Assembly: GCA_002480495.1 (NCBI GenBank)
Contig: DLCG01000005.1
Location: 245,159-309,158, forward strand
Direction: 5' to 3'
Length of the DNA stretch: 64,000 bases
Source of the DNA: Rhodobiaceae bacterium UBA7804
GTDB lineage: Bacteria > Pseudomonadota > Alphaproteobacteria > Parvibaculales > Parvibaculaceae
The notes beneath the pieces were generated by a model. It ran no database searches, was not told where the DNA came from, and was given only the letters and a program-made list of their open reading frames with translations. Position 1 is the stretch's first letter, and every line of letters begins with the position of its first letter. Position numbers and translations under genes: made by a program. Below are positions 26,551-35,686 of this stretch, piece by piece.

Positions 26551-27546
26551 CTATCCCAGGGCCCCCTCGGCGCGCCAACCGGCCATCACGCTGCCGACAG
26601 CCGTCGCAAAGGCATGCGGCTGGTCGAGCATGATGTGGTGCTGCGCGCCGGGCACGGTGAAGACGGGCTTTTCCGGTGCCAGTTCGCGCAGGTAGTCGGC
26701 CTTTTCGCGTTCATAGTCCTTGCTCGCGAGGCCGTACATCATTGCGCCGGGGCAGGCGAGATCGCGATAGATTTCCGCATGGTCGCTGCCCATCGCCAGA
26801 CCGTTGAAGATCGAGGGATCGAATTTCCAGGTCCAGCCGGTTTCCTCGAAGGTGCGCTTGCCGCGCGTCTCGCCCTTCGTAACCGCGCGAAGGCTCAGCG
26901 GCCCGATATAGTCGAGGATGAAACCGTTCGCGCAATCCTGAAGCGGTGCCAGCCGGAATCGCGCCTTGGCTTCCTCCAGCGACTTGTAGATGCGGGTCGG
27001 CTTGCGTTCCGGCCCGTCGAGGAACCACTCGCGCCGTTCGCCGGGCCTTGGAATCGTGTAGTCGCATAGCAGCAGCCCGCCCAGCCTGTCGCCATATTGA
27101 TGCGCTGCCATGAGCGATACGAAGGCGCCGAAGGAGTGGCCGACGATGACGGGCTTCGGGCCGAGACCCGCCGCAAGCGCCACCTCGCCGATCTCGCGGG
27201 CGAAAGTGTCGCGGGAATAATTCATGCGCCAGTCGCTGTCGCCCATGCCGCCGAGATCCATCGAAGCGACGTTGTAATGTTCCGTCAGCAGCGGCGCGAT
27301 GAAGTGGAACCAGTGCGCGTGGGCGCCATTGCCATGCACGAAGAGGAGGCCCGGCCGGTTCGTGTCGCCGTTCCCCCAGTAGAGATAGTGGATGCTCGCG
27401 CCGTCCACCGTCAGGCGGCGGCTCTCATGCGGCGCCGCCAGCGCTTCCCGAAACCAGAGCGGCCGGTGGCGGATCACATCTTCGGAAGGAAGGGAGGCAG
27501 GCGCTTCGCCTGGCCGGATGGGGGCGGCGTTACAGGTCGTGTTCAT
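26551..27546 (-). CDS. Alpha/beta hydrolase
   Basis: 331 residues. Oxyanion segment LLFVHGNGAHAHWFHFIAPLL, nucleophile S in VGHSFGAFV, and C-terminal His in GAQHHIMLDQP are all present. It is a paralogue of the hydrolase at 60459-61442: both share HGNGAHA, GMGDS, VGHSFG, RFRLAP and GWTWKFDP in the same order. Substrate unknown; the family includes ester and epoxide hydrolases. Confidence 0.85.
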   Translation of the reverse strand: MNTTCNAAPIRPGEAPASLPSEDVIRHRPLWFREALAAPHESRRLTVDGASIHYLYWGNGDTNRPGLLFVHGNGAHAHWFHFIAPLLTEHYNVASMDLGGMGDSDWRMNYSRDTFAREIGEVALAAGLGPKPVIVGHSFGAFVSLMAAHQYGDRLGGLLLCDYTIPRPGERREWFLDGPERKPTRIYKSLEEAKARFRLAPLQDCANGFILDYIGPLSLRAVTKGETRGKRTFEETGWTWKFDPSIFNGLAMGSDHAEIYRDLACPGAMMYGLASKDYEREKADYLRELAPEKPVFTVPGAQHHIMLDQPHAFATAVGSVMAGWRAEGALG

Positions 27547-27620
27547 ACTCTTTTCTTTTCTTCTTTCGGCGTGCCTTGCCGCTCTGATGCGTTTCGGTTT
27601 TTTCGGGCGTTTCCGCCGTC

Positions 27621-28103
27621 TCAGGCGTCCGGCAGCAGGGCGCGCAGAAGCGCGCGTGTCGAGGCTGGCTTGCCGAGGCGCGGAATGGTGGCGGCGTCTT
27701 CCCGGAAGAGACGTATATCGTCCGAATAGGCGGTTGCGAAGACCACCCGGACGCCGCGGTTCTTGAGTTCGACCGCGAGATCGATCGCGTATTCTCCGTT
27801 CATGTTCACGTCGACGACCGCCATGTCGAATTCCTCGCTTTCCGCCAGCCGCTTCGCGTCGGCCAGCGACCAGGCGGGTCCCACGATCCCGGCGCCGGCC
27901 GTTTCGAGCGCCTGGGCGAGTTCCAGGCCGACGAAGAATTCGTCCTCGACGATCAGCACCTTCCGTCCCGAAAGGGAGAGCCGCCGGGGTTGCAGAGGGT
28001 CCGCTCCTTCTCCGTGTCCTTCACCGCCGCCGATATCGGCCGCCCGATGGAGCGGCGCCGTTCCGAAGATGCGCCCGCCCATGGCCGAATCGAGAAATGC
28101 CAT
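27621..28103 (-). CDS. Receiver-domain response regulator
   Basis: 160 residues: a 46-residue low-complexity N-terminus, then one receiver domain with E53-D54, phosphoacceptor D98 in VVDVNMNGEYAIDL, and K145 (GKP). No DNA-binding output is present. It starts 2 nt after the stop of the histidine kinase, so it is the likely partner and may act by protein binding or as a phosphate sink. Start taken at the ATG at 28103, directly after the kinase. Confidence 0.82.
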   Translation of the reverse strand: MAFLDSAMGGRIFGTAPLHRAADIGGGEGHGEGADPLQPRRLSLSGRKVLIVEDEFFVGLELAQALETAGAGIVGPAWSLADAKRLAESEEFDMAVVDVNMNGEYAIDLAVELKNRGVRVVFATAYSDDIRLFREDAATIPRLGKPASTRALLRALLPDA

Positions 28104-28105
28104 AG

Positions 28106-29548
28106 CTACCCCCGGTCTTCCGATGATTTCTCGCCATCCACGATCTGCAGTCTGGGTAGCAGGATGTGGATCGACATTCCGCCCGCTTCGTTTTTCCATT
28201 TCCTGATCTCGCCGCCATATTGCCGCGAGAGATTTTCGATGATCATCGAGCCGAGGCCCGAGCGGCGCGCGGACTTGCCTTCCGTTTCGTCGAAGCCGAT
28301 GCCGTCGTCCTCGACGGTCAGCAGCGGCACGCCGTCATCATTCATGACGAATGAGACGGAGATCGTGCCGCACGTTCGCCCTTTGAATGCATGCTTGATG
28401 GCATTTGATACAAGTTCACCCAGCACGACCGCAAGGGTAGTCGCGTCGCGGGCGGCGACGGTGAGCGGATCGAAATGGCCCGAAATCGCGATTTCGTTGT
28501 TCTCGAGTGCCGCATCCGCCAGATCGGCGATCACGGCTTCGAGCAGGCTGTCGGCGCGTGTGGATTGAAGGTCGTCGCCGAGGCGCAGGCGGCGCTGGGC
28601 CGTGCTGATCGTCTGGATGCGGCCGCGCGCCGTTTCGAGCGCCGAGCGCGCGCCGTCATCGTCGAGCTTCGCCTGCTGCATCCGCAGAAGCGAGGACACC
28701 ATGGCGAGGTTGTTGCCGACGCGATGGGTCACCTCGCGCAGCAGCAGTTCAACGCGGCCACGCTCATATTCCGCGCGGCCCGCCTCCGCCTCCGCCATCT
28801 CGCGCGCCATTTCGAGTTCCCGCGTCCGGTCGCGCACGCGCGCCTCCAGTTCCTCGTTCAGAAGGGCAAGCTGGCTTCGCCGCTGTTCGATGGAGGCGAA
28901 TTGCCGACGGGTAAGCTGGGCGGAGAGAATGGCCAGAACGATGGTCGCGGCGAGTGCACCGATGATCGAAGCGGAAAGCCAGGTTCTGGAGGCGATCGCT
29001 TCCGCCTGATTTGCCGTCAGCGCCGCGCGTTCGGCCTCGAGGGCCGCGTCGACGATTTCGCGAATCTCGTCCATCAGCGCCTTGCCGCGATCCTGGTTGA
29101 TCACCGCGAGGGCCTCGCCGAAACGGCCTTCGCGGCCCAGCGCCACCGTCTGGTCCACTTCGGCGAGCCGGCGTTCGGCGCCTTTGCGAAGCTGGCTGAT
29201 GCGCACGGCCTGTTCGGAATCCGGGGGGACGAGCCTTTCCAGCGCCGAAATGCGCTGCCCGATCTGCAGCCGGGCCTCGTTATAGGGTTCGAGATATTGT
29301 GCATCGCGTGTCAGCAGGAAGCCGCGCTGGCCGATTTCCGCATCCCTCATGAGGCCGAGAACGGTCCTCAATTCACTGCGGATTTCGTGGGTATTGACTA
29401 CCTGCTCGGTGTTTCTGGTCACCATGCCGGAAAGCGTCAATGCGGCGATGCCGGCCCCGAAAAGCATCGCAAAGGCAACCGCCATGAGCCATGCGTTCAG
29501 CTTTCGCGTGTTTGCGATATCGGCCAGATCGGCCCGGAAAAGACGCAT
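28106..29548 (-). CDS. CHASE3-sensor histidine kinase of the HisKA_2/HWE type
   Basis: 480 residues from the ATG at 29548. TM1 (about 17-40), a periplasmic CHASE3 domain (MRDAEIGQRGFLLT), TM2 (about 192-210), a coiled coil, then a HisKA_2 dimerisation domain with H275 in EVTHRVGNNLAM and an ATPase domain (LGELVSNAIKHAF, EDDGIGFDE, GLGSMIIENL). These kinases often serve general stress or light-type responses in alphaproteobacteria, but no PhyR/NepR genes are nearby. Open frame continues upstream to 29965 over rpmJ; that part is rejected. Confidence 0.85.
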   Translation of the reverse strand: MRLFRADLADIANTRKLNAWLMAVAFAMLFGAGIAALTLSGMVTRNTEQVVNTHEIRSELRTVLGLMRDAEIGQRGFLLTRDAQYLEPYNEARLQIGQRISALERLVPPDSEQAVRISQLRKGAERRLAEVDQTVALGREGRFGEALAVINQDRGKALMDEIREIVDAALEAERAALTANQAEAIASRTWLSASIIGALAATIVLAILSAQLTRRQFASIEQRRSQLALLNEELEARVRDRTRELEMAREMAEAEAGRAEYERGRVELLLREVTHRVGNNLAMVSSLLRMQQAKLDDDGARSALETARGRIQTISTAQRRLRLGDDLQSTRADSLLEAVIADLADAALENNEIAISGHFDPLTVAARDATTLAVVLGELVSNAIKHAFKGRTCGTISVSFVMNDDGVPLLTVEDDGIGFDETEGKSARRSGLGSMIIENLSRQYGGEIRKWKNEAGGMSIHILLPRLQIVDGEKSSEDRG

Positions 29549-29703
29549 AAACCTGAAAATCCCGGTACTCGGTCTAGAAACAGGGTCCCTGAGGCGGACC
29601 CGCGTTTGAGCACCGTAACAAGGAGAAAGTAAAACCCCTATAGCGGATAGGCCGGGTCTTGTCCCCCTGAGCTGTCCTGATGCGGGCCGGAGGGGCTTTG
29701 CGG

Positions 29704-29732
29704 TTGACAGAAACTGGCCCTCCGCATAGGTT
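29704..29732 (+). promoter_or_regulatory. Putative sigma-70 promoter of rpmJ
   Basis: TTGACA at 29704-29709 and TAGGTT at 29727-29732, 17 nt apart. Initiation near 29739 would give a leader of about 85 nt. Confidence 0.55.
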
Positions 29733-29824
29733 CCGCGCCAACATTCAAGGGCGTTCCGGCATCGGGCCGGAGGCGGGGCGTATTCTTTACGCCGGACCGC
29801 GGGAGCCCGAGCCGAGGTTGAACC

Positions 29825-29950
29825 ATGAAGATCCGTAACTCGTTGAGGTCGCTGCGGAACCGCCACCGGGACAACCGTCTCGTGCGCCGCAAGGGCCGCG
29901 TCTACATCATCAACAAGACCAATCGCCGCTTCAAGGCCCGCCAGGGCTGA
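29825..29950 (+). CDS. rpmJ: 50S ribosomal protein L36
   Basis: 41 residues, basic throughout (MKIRNSLRSLRNRHRDNRL at the start, RFKARQG at the end). This is the cysteine-free L36 form usual in alphaproteobacteria, without the zinc ribbon. It stands alone with its own promoter and terminator, opposite the histidine kinase. Confidence 0.93.
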   Translation: MKIRNSLRSLRNRHRDNRLVRRKGRVYIINKTNRRFKARQG

Positions 29951-30004
29951 GCAGGGGTTTCGCATCCGGGTAAAGGCCCGTGTGCGTCAGCTTGGCGAAA
30001 TTCG

Positions 30005-30037
30005 GGCCGCTGCCTCCGGGCAGCGGCCTTTTCGTTT
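30005..30037 (+). terminator. Rho-independent terminator of rpmJ
   Basis: A 10-bp stem GGCCGCTGCC/GGCAGCGGCC with loop TCCG, followed by TTTTCGTTT. Confidence 0.85.
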
Positions 30038-30152
30038 CCGGGGCTCGTTTCCCGGCCCGATTTGCCTTCATCCCCGCTCCCGGGGCTAATATGCCTGCCG
30101 TCGACCCGCGCGGGGTGGGCCTTGCCGGACCGATCTCATCGAAAGGGATGCC

Positions 30153-31208
30153 ATGAGCGACCGCTTCATGATCTACGGAGCCACCGGTTATACGGGCAAG
30201 CTGGTCGCCCGAACGGCCAAGGCCCAGGGATTGAACCCCCTGCTGGCAGGGCGGAACGAGGCGAGGCTCAAATCCATCGCCGCCCAGCACGGTTTCGAAT
30301 ATCAGGCGATTTCGCTCGATGAACCCGAGGCGCTCGACGCCGGCCTCAGCCAGGTCGATGCCGTGCTTCATATCGCGGGTCCCTTCTCGCAGACCTCGAA
30401 GCCGATGGTCGATGCCTGCCTGCGCACGGGCACGCATTATCTCGACATCACGGGCGAGATCGATGTCTTCGAGGCCTGTGCCGCGCGCGACGAGGAGGCA
30501 AAGAAGGCAGGCGTCATGCTGATGTCGGGTGTCGGCTTCGACGTCGTGCCGAGCGATTGTCTCGCCGCGCATATGAAGGCCCGGCTACCCGATGCGACGG
30601 AACTCACCCTTGCCATTTCCGGCCTCGGGCAGATGTCCCACGGTACGGCCAAGACCGGCGTCGAGAGCATCGGCAAGGGCACGCGCGTGCGGCGCGACGG
30701 GCGCATCGTCACCGCGCGCAAGACACCCCGCCGCGAGATCGATTTCGGGGAGGGACCGAAACCGGCCGTCGCGATCGGCTGGGGCGATGTCTCCACTGCC
30801 TGGCACTCCACGCATATTCCCGACATCACGGTTTATTTCGAGAGCAGCCCGCAGCTCGAACAGATGGCGAAGATGGGCTCGGTCGCACGCTGGGTGATGA
30901 GTCTCGGACCGATGCAGCGCGCGCTCAAGAAGCGCATCGAACAGCTTCCGGAAGGTCCGAGCGATGCGGAGCGCCGGGCCGGTTATTCCGTTCTCTTCGG
31001 AGAGGCGGTGAATGCGGAAGGCGCCAGCGTCCGCACGCTGCTGCGCACGCCCGAGGGCTATACGCTGACCGCGATGACGAGCCTCGAAATCGTCTCCCGT
31101 GTGCTGGCGGGCGAGGCGAAGCCCGGGTACCAGACGCCATCCGCCGTTTTCGGGCCGGACTTCATTGCCCAGTTCGAGGGCTGCAGCTATCGGGACCTGA
31201 ACGCTTGA
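30153..31208 (+). CDS. Saccharopine dehydrogenase-like NAD(P)-binding protein
   Basis: 351 residues opening with a Rossmann fold (IYGATGYTGKLVARTAK, LAGRNEARL), followed by HIAGPFSQTSKPMVDACLRTGTHYLDITGE, the signature of the saccharopine-dehydrogenase/trans-acting enoyl reductase family. In actinobacteria these reduce polyketide-type lipids, and in proteobacteria the role is open. GVGFDVVPSDCLAAHM is conserved in family members. Confidence 0.84.
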   Translation: MSDRFMIYGATGYTGKLVARTAKAQGLNPLLAGRNEARLKSIAAQHGFEYQAISLDEPEALDAGLSQVDAVLHIAGPFSQTSKPMVDACLRTGTHYLDITGEIDVFEACAARDEEAKKAGVMLMSGVGFDVVPSDCLAAHMKARLPDATELTLAISGLGQMSHGTAKTGVESIGKGTRVRRDGRIVTARKTPRREIDFGEGPKPAVAIGWGDVSTAWHSTHIPDITVYFESSPQLEQMAKMGSVARWVMSLGPMQRALKKRIEQLPEGPSDAERRAGYSVLFGEAVNAEGASVRTLLRTPEGYTLTAMTSLEIVSRVLAGEAKPGYQTPSAVFGPDFIAQFEGCSYRDLNA

Positions 31209-31257
31209 GGGCGCGCGTCCCTTTGGGCGCCCGAATGCAGGGCTCTATCATTTGTCC

Positions 31258-31866
31258 ATGACCTTGCGGATCTTTCTCTGTCTTCTCTTCCTCGCGCTTC
31301 CGGCCTCGCCCTTGCGCGCGCAGGCGCCGGTGCAGCTTCCGCCGTCCGATGCGCCGCTTTCGGAGGAAGGAAAGGCCGAGGCGCGGCAGAGAGTGCTCGA
31401 CAGGCTCTATGCGGAACTCGCCGCAGCACCCGACGAGGAGACGGGCCGCATCCTCGAAAGCGCGATCCAGGACGTCTGGCTCGAAAGCGGCAGTCCGAGC
31501 ATCGATCTTCTGATGAGCCGGGGGCTCGACGCCCTGCGCGAGGACGATCACGACCGCGCCTATTTCTATTTCGACGAAGTGGTCACGCTCGCGCCCGGTT
31601 TCGCCGAGGGCTGGAACAAGCGGGCGACCATCCATTACATCCGCGACAATTACGCCCGGGCGCTGCGCGACATCGAGCAGGTGCTGCGCCTGGAGCCGCG
31701 CCATTTCGAGGCGCTTGCCGGTCTCGGCGTCATTCTCGAGGAACTCGGCGACAAGAAGGGTGCGCTCGAAGCCTATCGGAAGGCGGTCGAGATCGATCCC
31801 TGGTTGCGCAACGGACGCGAACGCATCGCGCCGCTCGAACTCGAAGTCGAGGGGAGGGGTATCTGA
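31258..31866 (+). CDS. TPR-repeat exported protein
   Basis: 202 residues with an N-terminal signal (LRIFLCLLFLALPASPLRA) and three tetratricopeptide units in the second half (DHDRAYFYFDEVVTLAPGFA, NYARALRDIEQVLRLEPRHF, DKKGALEAYRKAVEIDPWL). Probably periplasmic scaffold. ATG at 31258 is preferred to the TTG two codons upstream. It lies just ahead of an alpha/beta hydrolase. Confidence 0.8.
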   Translation: MTLRIFLCLLFLALPASPLRAQAPVQLPPSDAPLSEEGKAEARQRVLDRLYAELAAAPDEETGRILESAIQDVWLESGSPSIDLLMSRGLDALREDDHDRAYFYFDEVVTLAPGFAEGWNKRATIHYIRDNYARALRDIEQVLRLEPRHFEALAGLGVILEELGDKKGALEAYRKAVEIDPWLRNGRERIAPLELEVEGRGI

Positions 31867-31905
31867 AGCCGTGAACCGCGGGGCCTTGCGCCGCGTAAAG
31901 GTTGC

Positions 31906-32946
31906 ATGCGCATCGGAGCTGGGGTCATGGCCTTATTCATTCTTCTTGCCGTTCTTCTCGGTTCTCTTTTCGTCTATTCGGCGCGGGCTGCCTCATGGGC
32001 GGAGAAGACATGGCCGCCCGGCGGCGACTTTATCGAGCTCGATGGCGAGTTCTCGGGCATGCGCCTTCACTATGTCCTGCAGGGCGAGAGCCGCCCCGGC
32101 GTCGCTCCGGTTGTGCTCATCCACGGCGCGAGCGGCAATCTGCGCGATCTGACAGAAAGTCTCGGCGAGCCGCTTGCGCGCGAAACGCTTGCCGTCGCCT
32201 TCGACCGTCCGGGCCATGGATGGAGCGGGCGAGGAACGCATCCCCGCATCGCCGATCCCGCCGTTCAGGCCCGCGCGATCCGTCAGGCGGCCGCGAAACT
32301 CGGCATGGAGAAGCCCGTGGTGCTCGGTCATAGCTGGGGGGCTTCGGTCGCCGCCGCCTGGGCGCTGCAGGATGGCGAGGGGCTTTCCGGCCTCGTCCCG
32401 CTTTCGGGTGCGCTCTATCCCTGGCCCGGCGGCGTCGCCTGGTATCACTCCGTCGTGCGCACGCCGCTGATCGGATCGATCTTCATTCGCACACTGATCG
32501 TTCCGGGCGGGAAGGCGCTCATGAAGAAGGGTGTCGCGGCGAATTTTCATCCCGACAGGGCGCCCGACGGCTATGCCGAGGCGATCGCGCTGCCGCTGCT
32601 TTTCCGCCCCTCCGAGTTCCGGGCGAATAGCGAGGATACGGCAAATCTGAAGCCCCATCTCGCGCGCCAGAGCGCGGATTACGAGAAAATCCGGGTTCCA
32701 ACCATCGTCGTCACCGGCAATGCGGATTACACCGTGTCGCCGAAGCTCCACTCCTATGCCTTCCACAATGCGGTGGCGGGTTCGGAGCTCGTGAAGCTCA
32801 AGGGTACGGGACACATGCCGCATCATGCGCGGCGCGAGGCGGTCGTCGATGCCGTTCTCCGGCTCGCGCGCGGCGAGCGCCCCCGCGCCGGGCAGACGAC
32901 GATCCATTCCGATGGGCGCGTGGAGATGCCCGAAGCGGCGGACTAG
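31906..32946 (+). CDS. Membrane-anchored alpha/beta hydrolase
   Basis: 346 residues: N-terminal helix (VMALFILLAVLLGSLFVYSA), VVLIHGASGNLRDL oxyanion segment, nucleophile Ser in VLGHSWGASVAA, acid in TGNADYTVSP and catalytic His in GTGHMPHHARREAV. Similar proteins are annotated as haloperoxidase/esterase-like without proof. It is convergent with pyruvate kinase and shares a CTAG overlap. Confidence 0.84.
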   Translation: MRIGAGVMALFILLAVLLGSLFVYSARAASWAEKTWPPGGDFIELDGEFSGMRLHYVLQGESRPGVAPVVLIHGASGNLRDLTESLGEPLARETLAVAFDRPGHGWSGRGTHPRIADPAVQARAIRQAAAKLGMEKPVVLGHSWGASVAAAWALQDGEGLSGLVPLSGALYPWPGGVAWYHSVVRTPLIGSIFIRTLIVPGGKALMKKGVAANFHPDRAPDGYAEAIALPLLFRPSEFRANSEDTANLKPHLARQSADYEKIRVPTIVVTGNADYTVSPKLHSYAFHNAVAGSELVKLKGTGHMPHHARREAVVDAVLRLARGERPRAGQTTIHSDGRVEMPEAAD

Positions 32947-34376
32947 TCCTGCTTCTCCTGCCGCCCGACAAAGGCGACGCGCAGCATATTGGTCGCACCG
33001 GGCGTTCCAAGCGGCACGCCCGCCGTCACCACGATGCGCTTGCCCGGCTGGGCGAAGCCTTCGCGATAGGCGATGCGGCAGGCGCGGTCCGAGAGATCCT
33101 CGAGATCCTGCGCATCCTCCGTCAGTACGCAATGCAGTCCCCAGACGAGGGCGAGGCGGCGCGCCGTCGCCTGAATCGGCGTCAGCACGATGATCGGAAA
33201 GAGCGGCCGTTCGCGTGCCGCGCGCAGTCCCGTCGAGCCTGAATTCGTCCAGCAGACGATCGCCGCCGCGTTCAGCGTGTCGGCAACCGAATGGGCGGCG
33301 GCGGAAATGGCGTCGGCGCCCGTCGCCTCGGGTTCGTTCCGCTGGGCGTAGATGATGCCGGGATAGGTCGGATCGCTTTCGACCGATTGCGCCACGCGGT
33401 CCATCATCGACACGGCTTCGACCGGAAATTGCCCCGCCGCCGATTCGGCCGAGAGCATGATCGCATCCGCGCCCTCGAAGACGGCGGTTGCGACGTCCGA
33501 TACTTCGGCGCGTGTCGGGGTCGGAGAGGAGATCATGCTTTCGAGCATCTGGGTCGCCACGACGACGGGTTTGCCGGCCCGCCGGGCCGCACGCGTCAGG
33601 CGCTTCTGCCAGCCGGGTACCTGTTCCAGCGGCAGTTCGACGCCGAGATCGCCGCGCGCCACCATGATGGCGTCCGATATCTCGATGATCTCGTCCAGAT
33701 GTTCGAGCGCCTGCGGCTTCTCGATCTTGGCGAGGACGGCAGCCCGGCCGCGCGCGATCTTGCGCACTTCAGCGACGTCGTCCGGGCGCTGCACGAAGGA
33801 AAGCGCGATCCAGTCCACGCCGAGTTCGAGCGCCGCATCGAGGTCGCCGCGGTCCTTTTCCGTGAGCGCGGTCAGCGGCAGGACCGTCTCGGGCAGGCTC
33901 ACGCCCTTGCGGCTCGTTAGCTTGCCGCCCACCGCGACTTCCGTGTCGATATGGTCGCGTCCCTTGCCTTTCACGGTCAGGCGGATCTTGCCGTCGTCGA
34001 GAAGCAGCGTCTGGCCCGCGCTCACAGCGTCGAAGATCGCCGGATGGGGAAGGTGAACGCGCGAGGCATCGCCCGTCTTCTTCGATGTGTCGAGCCGGAA
34101 GCGCGCGCCCTTTTCCAGCGTCACGCCGCCCTCCTTCATCTCCCCGATCCTGAGCTTCGGCCCCTGCAGATCGGCAAGAATGCCGATAGGCCGTTCCACC
34201 TCCCGCTCCACCTGCCGCACGGCATCATGCAGGCGCTTCAGGTTCTTGTGGTCGAGATGGCTCATGTTCAGGCGGAAGACATCAGCGCCCGCGTCGAAGA
34301 GCTTGCGGATCGTCTCCGGCTTGTCGGAGGCGGGGCCGAGCGTGGCGATGATCTTGACGTTGCGGCGGCGGGTCAA
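32943..34376 (-). CDS. pyk: Pyruvate kinase
   Basis: 477 residues from the TTG at 34376, which has CAGGAG at a good distance and starts the protein at LTRRRNVKIIATLGPASD, the family N-terminus; a further upstream ATG (34496) would add 40 atypical residues. Barrel motifs include FRLNMSHLDHKN, ILADLQGPKLRIGEM, LAKIEKPQALEHLDEII, MVARGDLGVELPLEQVP and VVATQMLESMI. It makes ATP and pyruvate from phosphoenolpyruvate. Located near glycerate kinase, as in many rhizobia, but separated from it by an islet of small genes. Confidence 0.93.
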   Translation of the reverse strand: MTRRRNVKIIATLGPASDKPETIRKLFDAGADVFRLNMSHLDHKNLKRLHDAVRQVEREVERPIGILADLQGPKLRIGEMKEGGVTLEKGARFRLDTSKKTGDASRVHLPHPAIFDAVSAGQTLLLDDGKIRLTVKGKGRDHIDTEVAVGGKLTSRKGVSLPETVLPLTALTEKDRGDLDAALELGVDWIALSFVQRPDDVAEVRKIARGRAAVLAKIEKPQALEHLDEIIEISDAIMVARGDLGVELPLEQVPGWQKRLTRAARRAGKPVVVATQMLESMISSPTPTRAEVSDVATAVFEGADAIMLSAESAAGQFPVEAVSMMDRVAQSVESDPTYPGIIYAQRNEPEATGADAISAAAHSVADTLNAAAIVCWTNSGSTGLRAARERPLFPIIVLTPIQATARRLALVWGLHCVLTEDAQDLEDLSDRACRIAYREGFAQPGKRIVVTAGVPLGTPGATNMLRVAFVGRQEKQD

Positions 34377-34698
34377 AGCGGGGAACTCCTGTCTTCTGCC
34401 GGCCCTGGCTCCGGCTTTTTGCGGGCCGGAGATTCGGGCCCTTCGATGAGTATGACCCGAAAATCGTTGACTTTTCGCGACCCTAGAATCACGCATAACT
34501 GATTGATTATCGAATGTGCGTTGATTCTGTAGAGAAATTTTGGCGGAGAGCTAAGTAAGCAGATATGAGAAAATGTGCGCGCGCCTGCTTTCGGTAAGTC
34601 CTTGATTTTAAAGGACTCAGGTCACCCGTTTAATCGCGCTGAGCACATAGAGCGCACACGGCAAGTCGATTGGCGTCTGACATGTTGGCGACCAATGT
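34377..34698. other. Intergenic region, AT-richer
   Basis: No supported gene. This stretch marks the drop in GC that continues through the small-gene islet. It includes the 5' leader of pyk. Confidence 0.5.
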
Positions 34699-35250
34699 CT
34701 ACTGCTGACGGCATGCCCCTTGTATCGCCAACGCGGCGACTTCGCTGGTTGTCGTTTTGCCGTATCGCATGACGCAATTTTTGACTCGCTCTTTTGCTGC
34801 ACTCTCAAGAGCGTCAGATGCTTCGAGCCGGTTTCTCGAAGGGAATTTTCTGCCACATGCGCCTGCAATGCCTTGCGCTGCCCGCTCACTCTCTACACCG
34901 GGCATATAAGAAAGGATGCAATCGCTCCAAGATGTCGGACCAAACTGAAATAGGCCACTGCTTTCCTGTTGGCCGTGAGACCCTTCGGGGAATTTCCGCC
35001 AGCAGTCTCCCATTACCATATTTGCCACTTGATCGGAGCCAACATCTTGCATGCCTTCGATTAAGCAATCATCGAAATTCGATGCTGAGAATATGCCCGC
35101 GTTTGCTGAACTAATATTTAGGACGAGAGTCCAACCAACGGCAAAAAAGGTGGAAATTGCGATCCCTCTAATCTTCCTGCCTCCCAAAAAGCGACGAGAT
35201 TCTCGCTCTAACTTATTCAGCGAATCATGAAGTTCCAGGCGCGTTCCCAC
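34699..35250 (-). CDS. Unknown exported protein with three C-x20-C repeats
   Basis: 183 residues starting at GTG 35250. A hydrophobic signal/anchor lies at about 28-50. The remainder has three copies of one unit: Cys pairs C62/C83, C111/C132 and C159/C180, each exactly 21 apart, with the pattern xxCIxxxMPGVxSxxAAxxIxxACxRKFP in degenerate form. Regular spacing suggests three small disulfide-bonded helical modules outside the cytoplasm. The start overlaps the upstream gene by 34 nt and may be misplaced. Function unknown. Confidence 0.6.
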   Translation of the reverse strand: MGTRLELHDSLNKLERESRRFLGGRKIRGIAISTFFAVGWTLVLNISSANAGIFSASNFDDCLIEGMQDVGSDQVANMVMGDCWRKFPEGSHGQQESSGLFQFGPTSWSDCILSYMPGVESERAAQGIAGACGRKFPSRNRLEASDALESAAKERVKNCVMRYGKTTTSEVAALAIQGACRQQ

Positions 35251-35447
35251 CGGGGGCCGTACTCATTCCACTCCTCGTCTGAGAAGGGACGGCCCGCTGT
35301 TATTTCCGCCGCTTCGCGCGCGCTGGAAATTCCCAAAGCTTCCACTCCCATCAGGATGGCTTTGACCGCTGGTTCGTCCTCAGGGTGTCTGCTCAGATAC
35401 TGAATGGCTCGCGTCCGAAGCTTTCTCTGCCTTAGAAATTTGAGCAT
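35217..35447 (-). CDS. Small unknown protein
   Basis: 76 residues, charged and soluble (LKFLRQRKLRTRAIQYLSRH at the start, WNEYGPRWERAWNFMIR at the end). Its ATG directly abuts the stop of the upstream gene (TGAATG), so the two are coupled. No family recognised. Confidence 0.55.
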   Translation of the reverse strand: MLKFLRQRKLRTRAIQYLSRHPEDEPAVKAILMGVEALGISSAREAAEITAGRPFSDEEWNEYGPRWERAWNFMIR

Positions 35448-35654
35448 TCAAGGCTTCAGGAATTCGCGGACGTTTGCCAGAATTTCTATCGCGCCGAGGT
35501 GATCTCCGCCTGAGTCACGAAGACGAGAATAAGCATCGGCGAGGCGAGCTTCGAAGTCTTTCTGAAAGGTTGCATCTCGTTCGCCAAGAGTCTGAACGAT
35601 GCAGGCAGCTAGGGCGGCCAGCGCCAACCCCGTCTGATCTTGATTGGATGGCAT
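35448..35654 (-). CDS. Small unknown protein
   Basis: 68 residues with an N-terminal apolar helix (TGLALAALAACIVQTLGE) and a helical charged rest (FQKDFEARLADAYSRLRD). Stop abuts the next ATG. Probably a helical cytosolic protein; no family recognised. Confidence 0.55.
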   Translation of the reverse strand: MPSNQDQTGLALAALAACIVQTLGERDATFQKDFEARLADAYSRLRDSGGDHLGAIEILANVREFLKP

Positions 35655-35686
35655 GCAAAACTCCTGAAAGCTGTTTGTGCGGTCAC

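Noticed and set aside
29549..29965. N-terminal extension of the histidine kinase to 619 residues
   Set aside because: It would run antisense through rpmJ and its promoter; the kinase starts naturally at 29548 just before TM1.
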